DNA of 64,000 nucleotides from Bacillota bacterium (GTDB taxonomy: Bacteria; Bacillota; Clostridia; Christensenellales; SZUA-584), in the NCBI GenBank assembly GCA_023460085.1, contig JAEWRI010000043.1, positions 112,760-176,759 of the forward strand. The letters run 5' to 3'. Below are positions 56,672-64,000 of the stretch, in pieces; the stretch's first letter is position 1; each line of letters starts with the position of its first letter. Position numbers and translations under genes: made by a program. A model generated the notes under the pieces. It saw only the letters and a program-made list of their open reading frames with translations. It had not been told where the DNA came from and searched no databases.

Positions 56672-57127
56672 ATGGCACAATCAAAACGCATCAGCGGGCA
56701 GGAGATGGACAGCGCCGAAAGAACAGCGTATTCGGCGGAAAGGGACGGAAAATGGGACATCGATATGGGCGTTATACAGGCTCGTATCGGCGAATATCTA
56801 AAGGCTGCGGAGGAGGCAGGCTGCTACAGCATATCCGGGCTTTGCATCGCGCTGGGGATAACGCGCGAAACACTGCGGTTGTGGCGCATGGGCTACGTCA
56901 GCGTGGAGGATGAGCAGCGCGCCCGCGTGCTTCCCAACGCGGAGCTTGCCGAAGCGGTGGCGCGGGCAGAGTTATATGTGCACCGCTATTGGGAGGAGTG
57001 CGGAGAGTCCAAACTGCAGAGCAAGCACACCAAACTGCTGGAGAGTGCGGGCGTGGTAGGGGATACTCCGAAGAAATCCAAGCCGGTGGTGTACGATTTG
57101 GGCAGCTTTAAGAAGTACGCAAAATGA
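56672..57127 (+). CDS. Terminase-small-subunit-like helix-turn-helix protein
   Basis: 151 residues. A helix-turn-helix near residues 45-70 (YSISGLCIALGITRETLRLW) resembles the DNA-binding segment of phage DNA-packaging/terminase small subunits, followed by helical ELAEAVARAELYVHRYWEEC and a family-like end (LQSKHTKLLESAGVVGD). CGGAGG precedes the ATG by 8 bases. No other phage gene is nearby, so this may be a phage leftover or a chromosomal DNA-binding protein. The family link is by pattern only. Confidence 0.6.
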   Translation: MAQSKRISGQEMDSAERTAYSAERDGKWDIDMGVIQARIGEYLKAAEEAGCYSISGLCIALGITRETLRLWRMGYVSVEDEQRARVLPNAELAEAVARAELYVHRYWEECGESKLQSKHTKLLESAGVVGDTPKKSKPVVYDLGSFKKYAK

Positions 57128-57157
57128 CGCTGAAGCCGTGATGGTATATTTATTTCG

Positions 57158-57186
57158 TTGACATCCCTGCAGGCCGCTTATATGAT
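57158..57186 (+). promoter_or_regulatory. Promoter of the MATE gene
   Basis: TTGACA (57158-57163), 17-base spacer, TATGAT (57181-57186). Confidence 0.85.
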
Positions 57187-57238
57187 GGATTCCAGCGGCG
57201 CATAAGATATGCCGCATTTTTCTCAACAGGGAGACGGG

Positions 57239-58624
57239 ATGGACAACAGGAGACTGGTATTGATGGCCCACACGCCTGTAGGCAGCGCGATACTTCGGCT
57301 GGCGCTTCCTACGATGCTCGGTATGGCGGTGCAGGTGCTGTATAATTTGACCGATACGTTTTTTATTGGGCTGCTGCGGGATACGAATCTCATTGCCGCG
57401 GTATCGCTTGCGACGCCGCTTTTTATGGCGATACAGGCGGTGGGCAACATATTCGCGGTGGGATCGGCGAGTTATGTATCGCGCAAACTGGGAGAAGGGG
57501 ATTTTGATGAGGCCAGGCATACCACCGCGGTGGCATTTTACTCCTCCATTATCGTGGGTGTGTTGCTGACGGGGCTGATGCTGGCCTTCAAGACCCCGCT
57601 GCTGTGGGGGATTGGTGCGAGCGAAGCAACCATTGCGCCCACGGATGCGTACTTCACGGTGATCGCCGCGTGCGGTGTGCTGCCGGTGCTGCAGGTGAGT
57701 CTGGCGGGGCTGGTGCGCAGCGAGGGCGCAACAGTCAAATCCACAGTGGGTCTTGTCATCGGCGTGGTGAGCAACATCGTGCTCGACCCCATATTTATCT
57801 TTGCGCTGGACCTGGGAATTGCGGGCGCGGCCTGGGCCACCATCATCGGCAATGCGATAGGCACGGGGTACTATCTGCTGCATTTCCGTTCAAAAAAGAC
57901 GCTTCTCTCCATACGGCCGCGGGACTTTAAGCCGTCGGCGCGTATATATGCGCAATCTCTGAAGATTGGGCTTTCCTCCGCGGTCAGCACCATGATCATG
58001 GGCTTGTCGATGGTGGTTGCGAATAAGCTGGCGAGCCAGTACGGCGACGCCATCGTTGCGGGGAATGGCGTGCAGATGCGCGTCAACAGTGTCTGTATCA
58101 TGCTGATGATAGGCATGGCTCAAGGGTATCAGCCCTTCGCGGGGTATAACTATGGCGCGAAGAATTACCATCGTCTCATCAGCGGCCTGAAGACGACGAT
58201 GCTTTACACCACGGTGCTGGCCTGTTTTTTCACACTGGTTTTCGTGCTGTTCGGACGGCAGCTGATTACAGCGTTTACAGACGACCCGGCGGTAATTAAA
58301 GCAGGAACGCGCATTATTCATGCGTTTTGCTGGGGCGCACCCTTTATCGGTATGCAGATGACCCTGATGACCACATTTCAGGCCAGCGGCAAAGCCGTAC
58401 GCGCGATGCTGATATCGCTGGGGCGGCAGTGCATACTGTACTTTCCGCTGGTGCTGCTGCTGAATCAGCATTTTGGCTTTGACGGGTATATCTTTGCGCA
58501 GCCTGCCGCCGATGTGCTGACGACCGTTGCGGCGCTGCTGCTCAGCATTTCGTTCATTCGGGAGTTGCGAGCACGGGATTTGGCGCAATCCTGCGAAGCG
58601 CCACAACCGCAGCCCGATCTGTGA
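57239..58624 (+). CDS. MATE-family efflux transporter
   Basis: 461 residues, about 12 transmembrane helices in two related halves. Typical N-terminal motif LRLALPTMLGMAVQVLYNLT in parts LALPTMLGM and LYNLTDTFFIG; VGNIFAVGSASYVSRKLGEG in parts; GMAQGYQPFAGYNYGAKNY in parts QGYQPFAGYNYGA in the second half. Exports drugs or metabolites using a cation gradient. ATG 57239 follows AGGGAG. Confidence 0.94.
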   Translation: MDNRRLVLMAHTPVGSAILRLALPTMLGMAVQVLYNLTDTFFIGLLRDTNLIAAVSLATPLFMAIQAVGNIFAVGSASYVSRKLGEGDFDEARHTTAVAFYSSIIVGVLLTGLMLAFKTPLLWGIGASEATIAPTDAYFTVIAACGVLPVLQVSLAGLVRSEGATVKSTVGLVIGVVSNIVLDPIFIFALDLGIAGAAWATIIGNAIGTGYYLLHFRSKKTLLSIRPRDFKPSARIYAQSLKIGLSSAVSTMIMGLSMVVANKLASQYGDAIVAGNGVQMRVNSVCIMLMIGMAQGYQPFAGYNYGAKNYHRLISGLKTTMLYTTVLACFFTLVFVLFGRQLITAFTDDPAVIKAGTRIIHAFCWGAPFIGMQMTLMTTFQASGKAVRAMLISLGRQCILYFPLVLLLNQHFGFDGYIFAQPAADVLTTVAALLLSISFIRELRARDLAQSCEAPQPQPDL

Positions 58625-58693
58625 TGATGGCTGCATAAACCACGTTCAGTGCGGGTACAATACAGTATCATTTTGTTGAAGAGAGGGAAAGCG

Positions 58694-58885
58694 ATGAAAG
58701 CAACTATCGACAGAGACGGATGCATCGCCTGCGGGCTGTGTGCGGAAACCTGTCCGGAGGTTTTCCGGATGGCGGATGACGGGCTGGCGGAGGTATATGT
58801 GGACGAAGTGCCCGAGGAGCAGGAGGACACCGCAGCGGAAGCCGCGGAGGACTGCCCTGTGAACGTGATTTCAGTCGAGGAATGA
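58694..58885 (+). CDS. Ferredoxin, single [4Fe-4S] type
   Basis: 63 residues. Cluster motif CIACGLCAETCP (Cys11, 14, 17, 21) and distal DCPVNVI Cys near residue 56. In this ferredoxin type three cysteines of the first group and the distal one bind the cluster, and Cys21 is extra. Electron carrier in the cytoplasm. AGAGGG precedes ATG 58694; TACAAT at 58656-58661 is a likely -10. Confidence 0.93.
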   Translation: MKATIDRDGCIACGLCAETCPEVFRMADDGLAEVYVDEVPEEQEDTAAEAAEDCPVNVISVEE

Positions 58886-58901
58886 GGTCGGGTATATCAC
58901 C

Positions 58902-58938
58902 AACAGCAGCGCCCTGTGAAAGCAGGGTGCTGTTCTTC
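58902..58938 (+). terminator. Intrinsic terminator after ferredoxin
   Basis: ACAGCAGCGCCCTG / CAGGGTGCTGT stem (58902-58932) followed by TCTTCT; not a pure T-run. Confidence 0.65.
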
Positions 58939-58970
58939 TGCCAGGGCAGCAGCACCATCAGGAGTAAAAC

Positions 58971-59189
58971 ATGCCAAACGGAGATGCGCGCCCGCTCAAG
59001 CTTTATGCCGATATCGCAAGGGCGTATTTAAGAAGCAAAAAGGTTTATCGGTATCGCATGAAGAAGATACAGGATATGGACGACGAAGAGGTGGGCCAAA
59101 AATGCCATTGGTGGTGCGAGGAGAATGGACTCACGGACGAATATACCGCTTTTAAGGAGAGTGACCTTTTTAAGCGGCACTGCGATTAA
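58971..59189 (+). CDS. Small hypothetical protein
   Basis: 72 residues, charged and helical (LYADIARAYLRSKKVYRYR, KESDLFKRHCD), with a KCHWWCEENG segment holding two Cys. CAGGAG precedes the ATG by 7 bases. No signal or membrane segment. Not recognised. It sits between two terminators, so either it has its own promoter or ferredoxin read-through reaches it. Confidence 0.65.
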   Translation: MPNGDARPLKLYADIARAYLRSKKVYRYRMKKIQDMDDEEVGQKCHWWCEENGLTDEYTAFKESDLFKRHCD

Positions 59190-59239
59190 CCGAGCGCCAA
59201 AACCATACTGAACGTGTCAATCCTTAAAAGGAGCAATGA

Positions 59240-59270
59240 AAAAGCCTCTTCACCAATGGAAGAGGCTTTT
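59240..59270. terminator. Bidirectional terminator
   Basis: 12-base-pair stem AAAAGCCTCTTC/GAAGAGGCTTTT (59240-59251 with 59259-59270); T-tract on both strands, ending the small gene and the UshA-like gene. Confidence 0.88.
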
Positions 59271-59276
59271 CAGCAT

Positions 59277-61214
59277 TTATGCTTCGACCGATTTGGCGGC
59301 GCGGCGCGCTTTGCGCTTCTTTGCCCCGCGGACGATGAGTATGGGCGTAAGCACGACGAGTGCAATCAGCACCAGCGCGATGCCATAGAGTATCCACGCA
59401 ATGGTGTTGGGATGAGAGATGGCGCCCCAGAGTCCGCCCGAGGTATCCGCGGTTTTTCGGCCCTGCGGCTGTCCGTACTCGGAAGGAATGACGCTGACGC
59501 CGTCCTGCTGTTCGAACGAACCGAGGTAGGACACTACCGACTCCCACTCCTTAATTTCGTGACCGTCCTCAGAGTAGATAATCTGGTTGCTGAAATCCGT
59601 TACGGGTTCCCCGTTTTCATCCTTGGGCGTGATGGAGAGTATGCCAAAGGATTTCTCTTTGACATAGGAGAGCATCTGCCCGGAGTACAGGCTGCATACC
59701 ACACAATAGAGGTGATCCGACTCAATGGCTTCGGTGCTGCCGTCGCCGCGGAGCAGCTGCGCATCCACCACCTTGTTGAATATCAGAGAATTGGGGTTGT
59801 AGATGGATTTCATGCCCGCGAAGAAAAGCTGCGCGTCGCTCATGATGCCCGCCACGGATGCGTCCACCTCACAGACGTTTTTGAGCTCCCAGCCGTAGAG
59901 GTACACTGCAATCAGCGGGTAGCCTACCTTGCCATCCGGGCCGGTGCCGAGTGAGAGGATCTTGAAGGCGTCGGCGACGGTGATATCCCCCTGGTTGATG
60001 GTGGCGCGAATGATGCCCATCGGCAGCACGGCGACATCGGGCCGCGGTATGCCCGCCTGTTCCACCGCGTACATATAGGCGTCTACGATGATGTCGCCCA
60101 GCGCGTAATCATCCGGTTTTGCATACATGTCATTGATGTTGGTGTACTGGTAGGGCGAATACGCGATGACCTGATCGTAGGTGTAGCCGTAGGGCGCGAG
60201 GTAATCACCCACGAGCGCCTTGAACGCCTCCACCTTGGCCTGCACCGCCGCGTCGCCTTCGATGGAGGCATCGATGGGCCGCAGCGCGTAGTCCTGCACC
60301 GTCCATACGCCGTTGACCTGCGCGATATCCATCTCACCAAGGTACGCGCTGTCGGAGCCGCACGAGGCGATGATGGTGTGTCCCACGATGATGGGCTCCT
60401 GCAGTATGGTGTGCGTATGACCGCTGATGATGACGTCAATTTCCGGTACAGCCTTCGCAAGCTGCTCGTCCTCGGAGTCCGCAAGGTTCTCCTTGGTGCC
60501 GGAGTGCGAGAGGCACACCACGAGATCCACCTTTTCCTCCTCCTTGAGCACTTGCACCATGCGCTTGGCCGCATCCTTGATATCCTCGAATACCGCCGGT
60601 GCCGACATGGGCGCATTGGCGACCGCTTCTGCACCGAGCATGCCGAATATGCCGATGCGGCAGCCGTTCTTTTCCACGATGGTGTATTCCGTGACGCCGT
60701 AATGATCCATCGCCGCGCGCAGCGCCTCGGACTGCGCGTCCGTGCCGGGCAGCGATATGTTGGACATGACGAAAGCAGGCAGTTTGTCGCCGCTGTCCGC
60801 CGCGGCGTTGAGGCTTTCGCTGAAGCCATCAATGGTGTAGTCAAACTCGTGGTTGCCCACCGTTGTCGCGTCGTAGCCCATCATGCCCATCAGCCGCAGC
60901 TCGGGCGCTTCCGTGGATTCCACGGTCTGGAACAGCGTGCCCATGGAGTAGTCGCCCGCGTCCACCACCAACGTGCTGTCCGGCTTTTCACTGCGGGCCT
61001 CGTTGATGGCGCTGGCCAGCCGCGCGAATCCGCCCGCGTCCGCAAGCTGACCGCTGGCGTCAGGGGCCTGGGCAGGTTCCAGAGATGCGTGCAAATCGTG
61101 TGTGAAGAGGATGCGTATGGAGCTGCCGTCTGCAGCGGCTAATGCCGAAGGGATCCCCGTGACAGCCAATGTCAGTGCCAGCAGCACAGATAAAAGCTTT
61201 ACTGCTTTTTTCAT
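59277..61214 (-). CDS. UshA-like 5'-nucleotidase/metallophosphoesterase, membrane-anchored
   Basis: 645 residues. Signal peptide (MKKAVKLLSVLLALTLAVTG, cut near ALA~26). Metallophosphatase domain: FTHDLHASLEP, VDAGDYSMG, GNHEFDYTIDG, LSHSGTKENL, ISGHTHT. C-terminal 5'-nucleotidase domain (~360-570). Then a stalk and one transmembrane helix (~610-630) with a Lys/Arg-rich tail, so it is displayed on the outer face of the membrane. It would release phosphate from nucleotides outside the cell. ATG 61214 with GGAG upstream begins the signal peptide. The first motif has His-Asp-Leu-His, with Leu at a normally small or Ile position. Confidence 0.93.
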   Translation of the reverse strand: MKKAVKLLSVLLALTLAVTGIPSALAAADGSSIRILFTHDLHASLEPAQAPDASGQLADAGGFARLASAINEARSEKPDSTLVVDAGDYSMGTLFQTVESTEAPELRLMGMMGYDATTVGNHEFDYTIDGFSESLNAAADSGDKLPAFVMSNISLPGTDAQSEALRAAMDHYGVTEYTIVEKNGCRIGIFGMLGAEAVANAPMSAPAVFEDIKDAAKRMVQVLKEEEKVDLVVCLSHSGTKENLADSEDEQLAKAVPEIDVIISGHTHTILQEPIIVGHTIIASCGSDSAYLGEMDIAQVNGVWTVQDYALRPIDASIEGDAAVQAKVEAFKALVGDYLAPYGYTYDQVIAYSPYQYTNINDMYAKPDDYALGDIIVDAYMYAVEQAGIPRPDVAVLPMGIIRATINQGDITVADAFKILSLGTGPDGKVGYPLIAVYLYGWELKNVCEVDASVAGIMSDAQLFFAGMKSIYNPNSLIFNKVVDAQLLRGDGSTEAIESDHLYCVVCSLYSGQMLSYVKEKSFGILSITPKDENGEPVTDFSNQIIYSEDGHEIKEWESVVSYLGSFEQQDGVSVIPSEYGQPQGRKTADTSGGLWGAISHPNTIAWILYGIALVLIALVVLTPILIVRGAKKRKARRAAKSVEA

Positions 61215-61266
61215 AACTCCAACTCCTATTGCCTTTTGATTATGGATAACGTATTTTGTACAAATC

Positions 61267-61295
61267 ATTATACACCTCCGGGACCGTATGCACAA
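61267..61295 (-). promoter_or_regulatory. Promoter of the UshA-like gene
   Basis: Minus strand TTGTGC (61290-61295), 17-base spacer, TATAAT (61267-61272). Confidence 0.75.
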
Positions 61296-61363
61296 TCGCA
61301 TTGCAGCGCATTGCGCGGCTTTCTGACGCACATACTGATAAGAAGACGGCAGGAGGAAAGGTT

Positions 61364-62332
61364 GTGCGGATTGGCGGGCTGTGGAGTCCGGAAGCGTATC
61401 GCGGTGCGCACCGGCGCGGCGGATATTTCGAGGGCTGGTATTTCAAGCTGATTGACGCGAAGCGGGAGAACGCTTTCGCCGTGATACCGGGCGTATCATT
61501 GGGGAACTGCGGGGATGACGCGCATGCGTTTGTGCAGTTTATCGACGCGTCGCAGGCGAGTACCGCGTATTTCCGCTTTCCGCTCAAAGCATTTGAGGCG
61601 GACACGCGGCGGTTGGTTGTACGTGTTGGCCGGAACGTATTTACCGAGGACGGCATCACGCTCGATCTGGAGCAAGAAAGCGCACGCGTACACGCCGCGG
61701 TGCGGTTCGATGCCGTAGAGCGCTATCCGCGCAGCATTTTACATCCGGGCATCATGGGGCCTTTTTCGTTCGTGCCTGGCATGGAATGCCGCCACGACGT
61801 GATCCACATACGTCACGCGCTGGAGGGCAGCCTGACGGCGGGCGGACGGAGAATCGACCTTGCCGGCGGCGAGGGGTACATTGAAAAGGACTGGGGGCAT
61901 TCATTTCCCCAGTCGTGGGTATGGCTGCAGGCGGGGCACTTCTTGCAGCCGGGAGTATCCTTCATGCTCTCGTTTGCGCGCATCCCATGGCTGGGCCGCA
62001 GTTTTCCGGGTCTGATCGCGTTTCTCAAAACACCTGACGCTTTTTTCCGGCTTGCGACATACAACGGTGCGCGCATGACCGCGCTCTCGCTGAAAGACGG
62101 CACGCTGAGCGGGCGTGCAGAACGCGACGGAGATTTGCTGGATTTTGAAGCCGTTTGCGGGAAGAGCGGGCTTCTGAAAGCGCCCAAGGGCGGTGCCATG
62201 TCGCGGGAGGTAGAAGAGTGTATCACAGCGACGCTGCGGCTGCGGCTCCGGCGCAGCGATGAACTCCTGTTTGAGGGCGAGAGCGTGGCGGCAGGCATGG
62301 AGGTGTGCGGCAAGCCGGAGGCGTTGCTGTAA
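61364..62332 (+). CDS. Tocopherol-cyclase-like family protein
   Basis: 322 residues. HRRGGYFEGWYFKLID near the N-terminus and GEGYIEKDWGHSFPQSWVWLQ in parts GYIEKDWGHSFP and SWVWLQ are hallmarks of the tocopherol cyclase-like (PF14249) family, a lipocalin-like/attractin-type beta fold. In bacteria that make no tocopherol its role is unknown; binding or changing a lipid-like molecule is a guess. Starts with GTG 61364, eight bases after GGAGG. Divergent from the UshA-like gene. Confidence 0.85.
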   Translation: MRIGGLWSPEAYRGAHRRGGYFEGWYFKLIDAKRENAFAVIPGVSLGNCGDDAHAFVQFIDASQASTAYFRFPLKAFEADTRRLVVRVGRNVFTEDGITLDLEQESARVHAAVRFDAVERYPRSILHPGIMGPFSFVPGMECRHDVIHIRHALEGSLTAGGRRIDLAGGEGYIEKDWGHSFPQSWVWLQAGHFLQPGVSFMLSFARIPWLGRSFPGLIAFLKTPDAFFRLATYNGARMTALSLKDGTLSGRAERDGDLLDFEAVCGKSGLLKAPKGGAMSREVEECITATLRLRLRRSDELLFEGESVAAGMEVCGKPEALL

Positions 62333-62507
62333 AGACACAAGACAGCTGCTTACGGGGATATCCCTGGCTGCGTCTGAAAGGGAAGCGTCCCATAGCATCG
62401 CGCTGCTCGTCACCCATTCAAACATTTTTTATATAAGGCTGATAAAAAGAGGATATTGGCCATTTTTATAGAAATACCTGATTGAATATATTATTGGAGC
62501 TGCTGTC

Positions 62508-63851
62508 TTGAAAAGCAAAAAAGCCATAGCGGCGCTCTTTTTGGTTGCCATGCTGTTGGGGATGATTTCCTGCATAAGTCCGGGAGTGGTTTTGGTGTCA
62601 ACAAGCGCTTCGGCTTTACCGCAGTTTTCCGCATCCCCCACGCCGGCTGCTGCGCCGACGGTGCAGCCTTCCGGCGGGGCTCATGTGACGGCGGTGGTGA
62701 CGCCTTTCCCGGAGCCGCGCTATGTGTCGCTGCTTTTCGCAGGCGACGTGATGGCACATAAGAAACAAATCGACTGTCACCGTTTTGGCGCGATGTACGA
62801 TTTCACCGACGATTATATCTATATTCAGGAGATCATATCCGCGGCGGATATCGCGGTGGTCAATCTGGAAACTCCGATGGCGGGCGAAGGCCCATACGCG
62901 GGGTATCCTCATTTCAACGCGCCGGACAGTCTTGCGGACGCGCTGCTGTACGCGGGGGTGGATGTTATCGCCACGGCGAACAATCATGCCCTGGATCAGG
63001 GAATCGGCGGCGCGATTCGCACATGCTCGTTTCTGCGGAACGCGGGTTTTGAAGTCGCAGGCACGGATTCCGGTGAAGGCGGCACAAAGTACGCGCTGGT
63101 GGAACGAAACGGGATACGGATTGGCTTCGTCAATTTTACGAACTCTCTCAACGACGGGTATCCCGAGGAGGCAATGCCGTACGTCAACTGCCTGCATGAT
63201 GCCGACGGCACGGAACGGGGCTATCAGGCGCTGGAGGGGGAGATCTCGGCGCTGAAGGCGCTGGGGGCCGATTTCATTGTGGTATACATGCACTGGGGAA
63301 ACGAGTACCAGCTGCAGGCCAATGAGACGCAGGAGGCCATGGCGAAGACCATCGCGGATATGGGGGCGGATCTCATCATCGGTTCGCATCCGCATGTGCT
63401 GCAGAACGTCGCGGAATACACTTCGCCTGTTACCGGGAAAACCGTACTGATCTACTACTCATTGGGGAATCTGGTGTCCAATCAGCCCTACGGGTATGGG
63501 CCGGGCCGTGGAAACTGTGAAACCGGCGCGCTTGCGCTGATACGGCTGGCACGGTTGGGCACCGGCAGCGTCGGCATCGATGCCGCGGGTTACCTGACGA
63601 CGTATGTGCTCAAGCCGGATGTCGTGCACGAATACGTAGTGGACGGACAAATCCAGTCCCGAAGCACCAGAGCATACTATATCGTGCCGTCGGCGGCGGC
63701 ACTTGCGGATCCGGCTTCGTATATCGGCGCGGAGGGAGCGTGTTTGGATCATATTGGGCAAAGCATAGAGAATGGCCGGGAACTGCTGGGCCAGCCCGGA
63801 GGGGATTTAGCGCACTTCAATTTCAGAGAATACGACGCGTTTGAATGGTGA
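62508..63851 (+). CDS. CapA-family lipoprotein (poly-gamma-glutamate-type metallophosphatase fold)
   Basis: 447 residues. Lipoprotein signal with GMISC lipobox (Cys22), Ser/Pro/Ala linker, then the CapA fold: LLFAGDVMAHKKQID, VVNLETPMAGEG, DVIATANNHALDQG, VVYMHWGNEYQ, LIIGSHPHVLQ, IYYSLGNLVSNQPYG. It starts with TTG 62508 (GGAG nine bases upstream), which begins the signal. Exported and lipid-anchored. CapA in capsule operons helps poly-gamma-glutamate synthesis; with no capB/capC here, a general metal-dependent hydrolase role is as likely. Confidence 0.9.
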   Translation: MKSKKAIAALFLVAMLLGMISCISPGVVLVSTSASALPQFSASPTPAAAPTVQPSGGAHVTAVVTPFPEPRYVSLLFAGDVMAHKKQIDCHRFGAMYDFTDDYIYIQEIISAADIAVVNLETPMAGEGPYAGYPHFNAPDSLADALLYAGVDVIATANNHALDQGIGGAIRTCSFLRNAGFEVAGTDSGEGGTKYALVERNGIRIGFVNFTNSLNDGYPEEAMPYVNCLHDADGTERGYQALEGEISALKALGADFIVVYMHWGNEYQLQANETQEAMAKTIADMGADLIIGSHPHVLQNVAEYTSPVTGKTVLIYYSLGNLVSNQPYGYGPGRGNCETGALALIRLARLGTGSVGIDAAGYLTTYVLKPDVVHEYVVDGQIQSRSTRAYYIVPSAAALADPASYIGAEGACLDHIGQSIENGRELLGQPGGDLAHFNFREYDAFEW

Positions 63852-63875
63852 GCCCCTGCGAAGCCTTTCTCCGAA

Positions 63876-64000
63876 TGTAGGTTTGTCAAACATGTTGGAC
63901 AGTATAGGAGCGCAGATAATCGACTGGTGAACGCCAACCGAGTGGACGCATGGGAATCTTGTTGGAACGGTATCGATAGACTTCAAGCTGCAGCTTGAAG
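63876..64000 (-). mobile_element. Right end of an IS3-type insertion sequence
   Basis: A terminal inverted-repeat-like sequence starts at 63876 (TGTAGGTTTG, continuing to about 63901 with TGTTGGACA), followed by the end of a transposase frame on the minus strand. Element continues beyond the window; the other end and target duplication cannot be checked. Confidence 0.5.
63886..64000 (-). CDS. Transposase C-terminus, probably IS3 family (partial)
   Basis: Last 38 codons of a minus-strand frame, stop at 63886-63888. The sequence LQLEVYRYRSNKIPMRPLGW followed by RSPVDYLRSY has the pattern of IS3-family integrase-domain ends (YNxxRxxxxLGxxSPxxY). The stop lies inside the inverted repeat, as usual for these elements. 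Too short for a firm call. Confidence 0.5.
   Translation of the reverse strand, partial: FKLQLEVYRYRSNKIPMRPLGWRSPVDYLRSYTVQHV

Noticed and set aside
56672..57127. Prophage
   Set aside because: Only one phage-like gene; no integrase, portal, capsid or attachment sites around it.
63981..64000. Perfect 20-base palindrome at the window end
   Set aside because: It lies within the partial transposase reading frame and has no promoter nearby; probably chance.

Overview
The window looks like chromosomal DNA of a GC-rich member of the Clostridia (Bacillota). It has strong AGGAGG-type ribosome binding sites, TTGACA/TATAAT promoters, the DUF512-der-plsY gene order, a bactofilin, PadR/ArsR regulators, lipoproteins and CapA/UshA-type surface proteins. 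The assignment rests on gene content and order only. I saw no rRNA, tRNA or CRISPR array.

Layout. 1-2.4 kb (minus): the end of a peptide-sensing/detoxification type module (response regulator, histidine kinase, ABC ATPase, cut by the window edge). 2.4-9.9 kb: an MFS transporter, a frameshifted short-chain dehydrogenase, an acetyltransferase divergent from a propeller-like protein, a FGGY sugar kinase and a membrane-anchored TPR protein. 10.1-33.5 kb: one gene of about 23.4 kb encoding a 7,790-residue secreted repeat protein of the filamentous-adhesin type, more than a third of the window. 33.5-38.8 kb: a decayed small gene, an orphan type III-like DNA methyltransferase, a VanY-type carboxypeptidase, a cupin, and a sodium:solute symporter with its small accessory protein behind a promoter-leader-terminator unit. 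38.9-42.6 kb (minus): a tightly overlapping operon of CoA-disulfide reductase-rhodanese, ArsR regulator, archaeal-type ornithine cyclodeaminase, a VOC remnant, a small membrane protein and YbjQ. 42.7-53.7 kb: a mainly housekeeping plus-strand block (sugar isomerase-like, coiled-coil protein, bactofilin, DUF512 protein, Der, PlsY, LspA, RluD-like synthase, two duplicated lipoproteins, a double GNAT, ribosomal protein S21). 53.7-56.6 kb (minus): GNAT, membrane proteins and a PadR-DUF2812 pair. 56.6-64 kb: a terminase-small-subunit-like protein, MATE transporter, ferredoxin, UshA-like surface nucleotidase, tocopherol-cyclase-like protein, CapA-like lipoprotein, and the end of an IS3-type element at the right edge.

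Most striking point. The last ~240 residues of the giant secreted protein align by eye along their whole length with the catalytic core of IS256/mutator-family transposases, starting at the conserved WQxRxLE stretch and ending near the normal transposase C-terminus. The first catalytic Asp is Ala and the catalytic Glu is Thr, while the middle Asp is kept. This looks like an inactivated, domesticated transposase core serving as the C-terminal domain of a surface or secreted protein that has no recognisable wall anchor.

Other themes. Four genes have a promoter -10 box 6-9 bases before the ATG and no ribosome binding site, so they may be leaderless. Several leaders carry hairpins that could regulate expression (giant gene, S21, symporter). 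The PadR and ArsR genes have repeat-containing candidate operators beside them.
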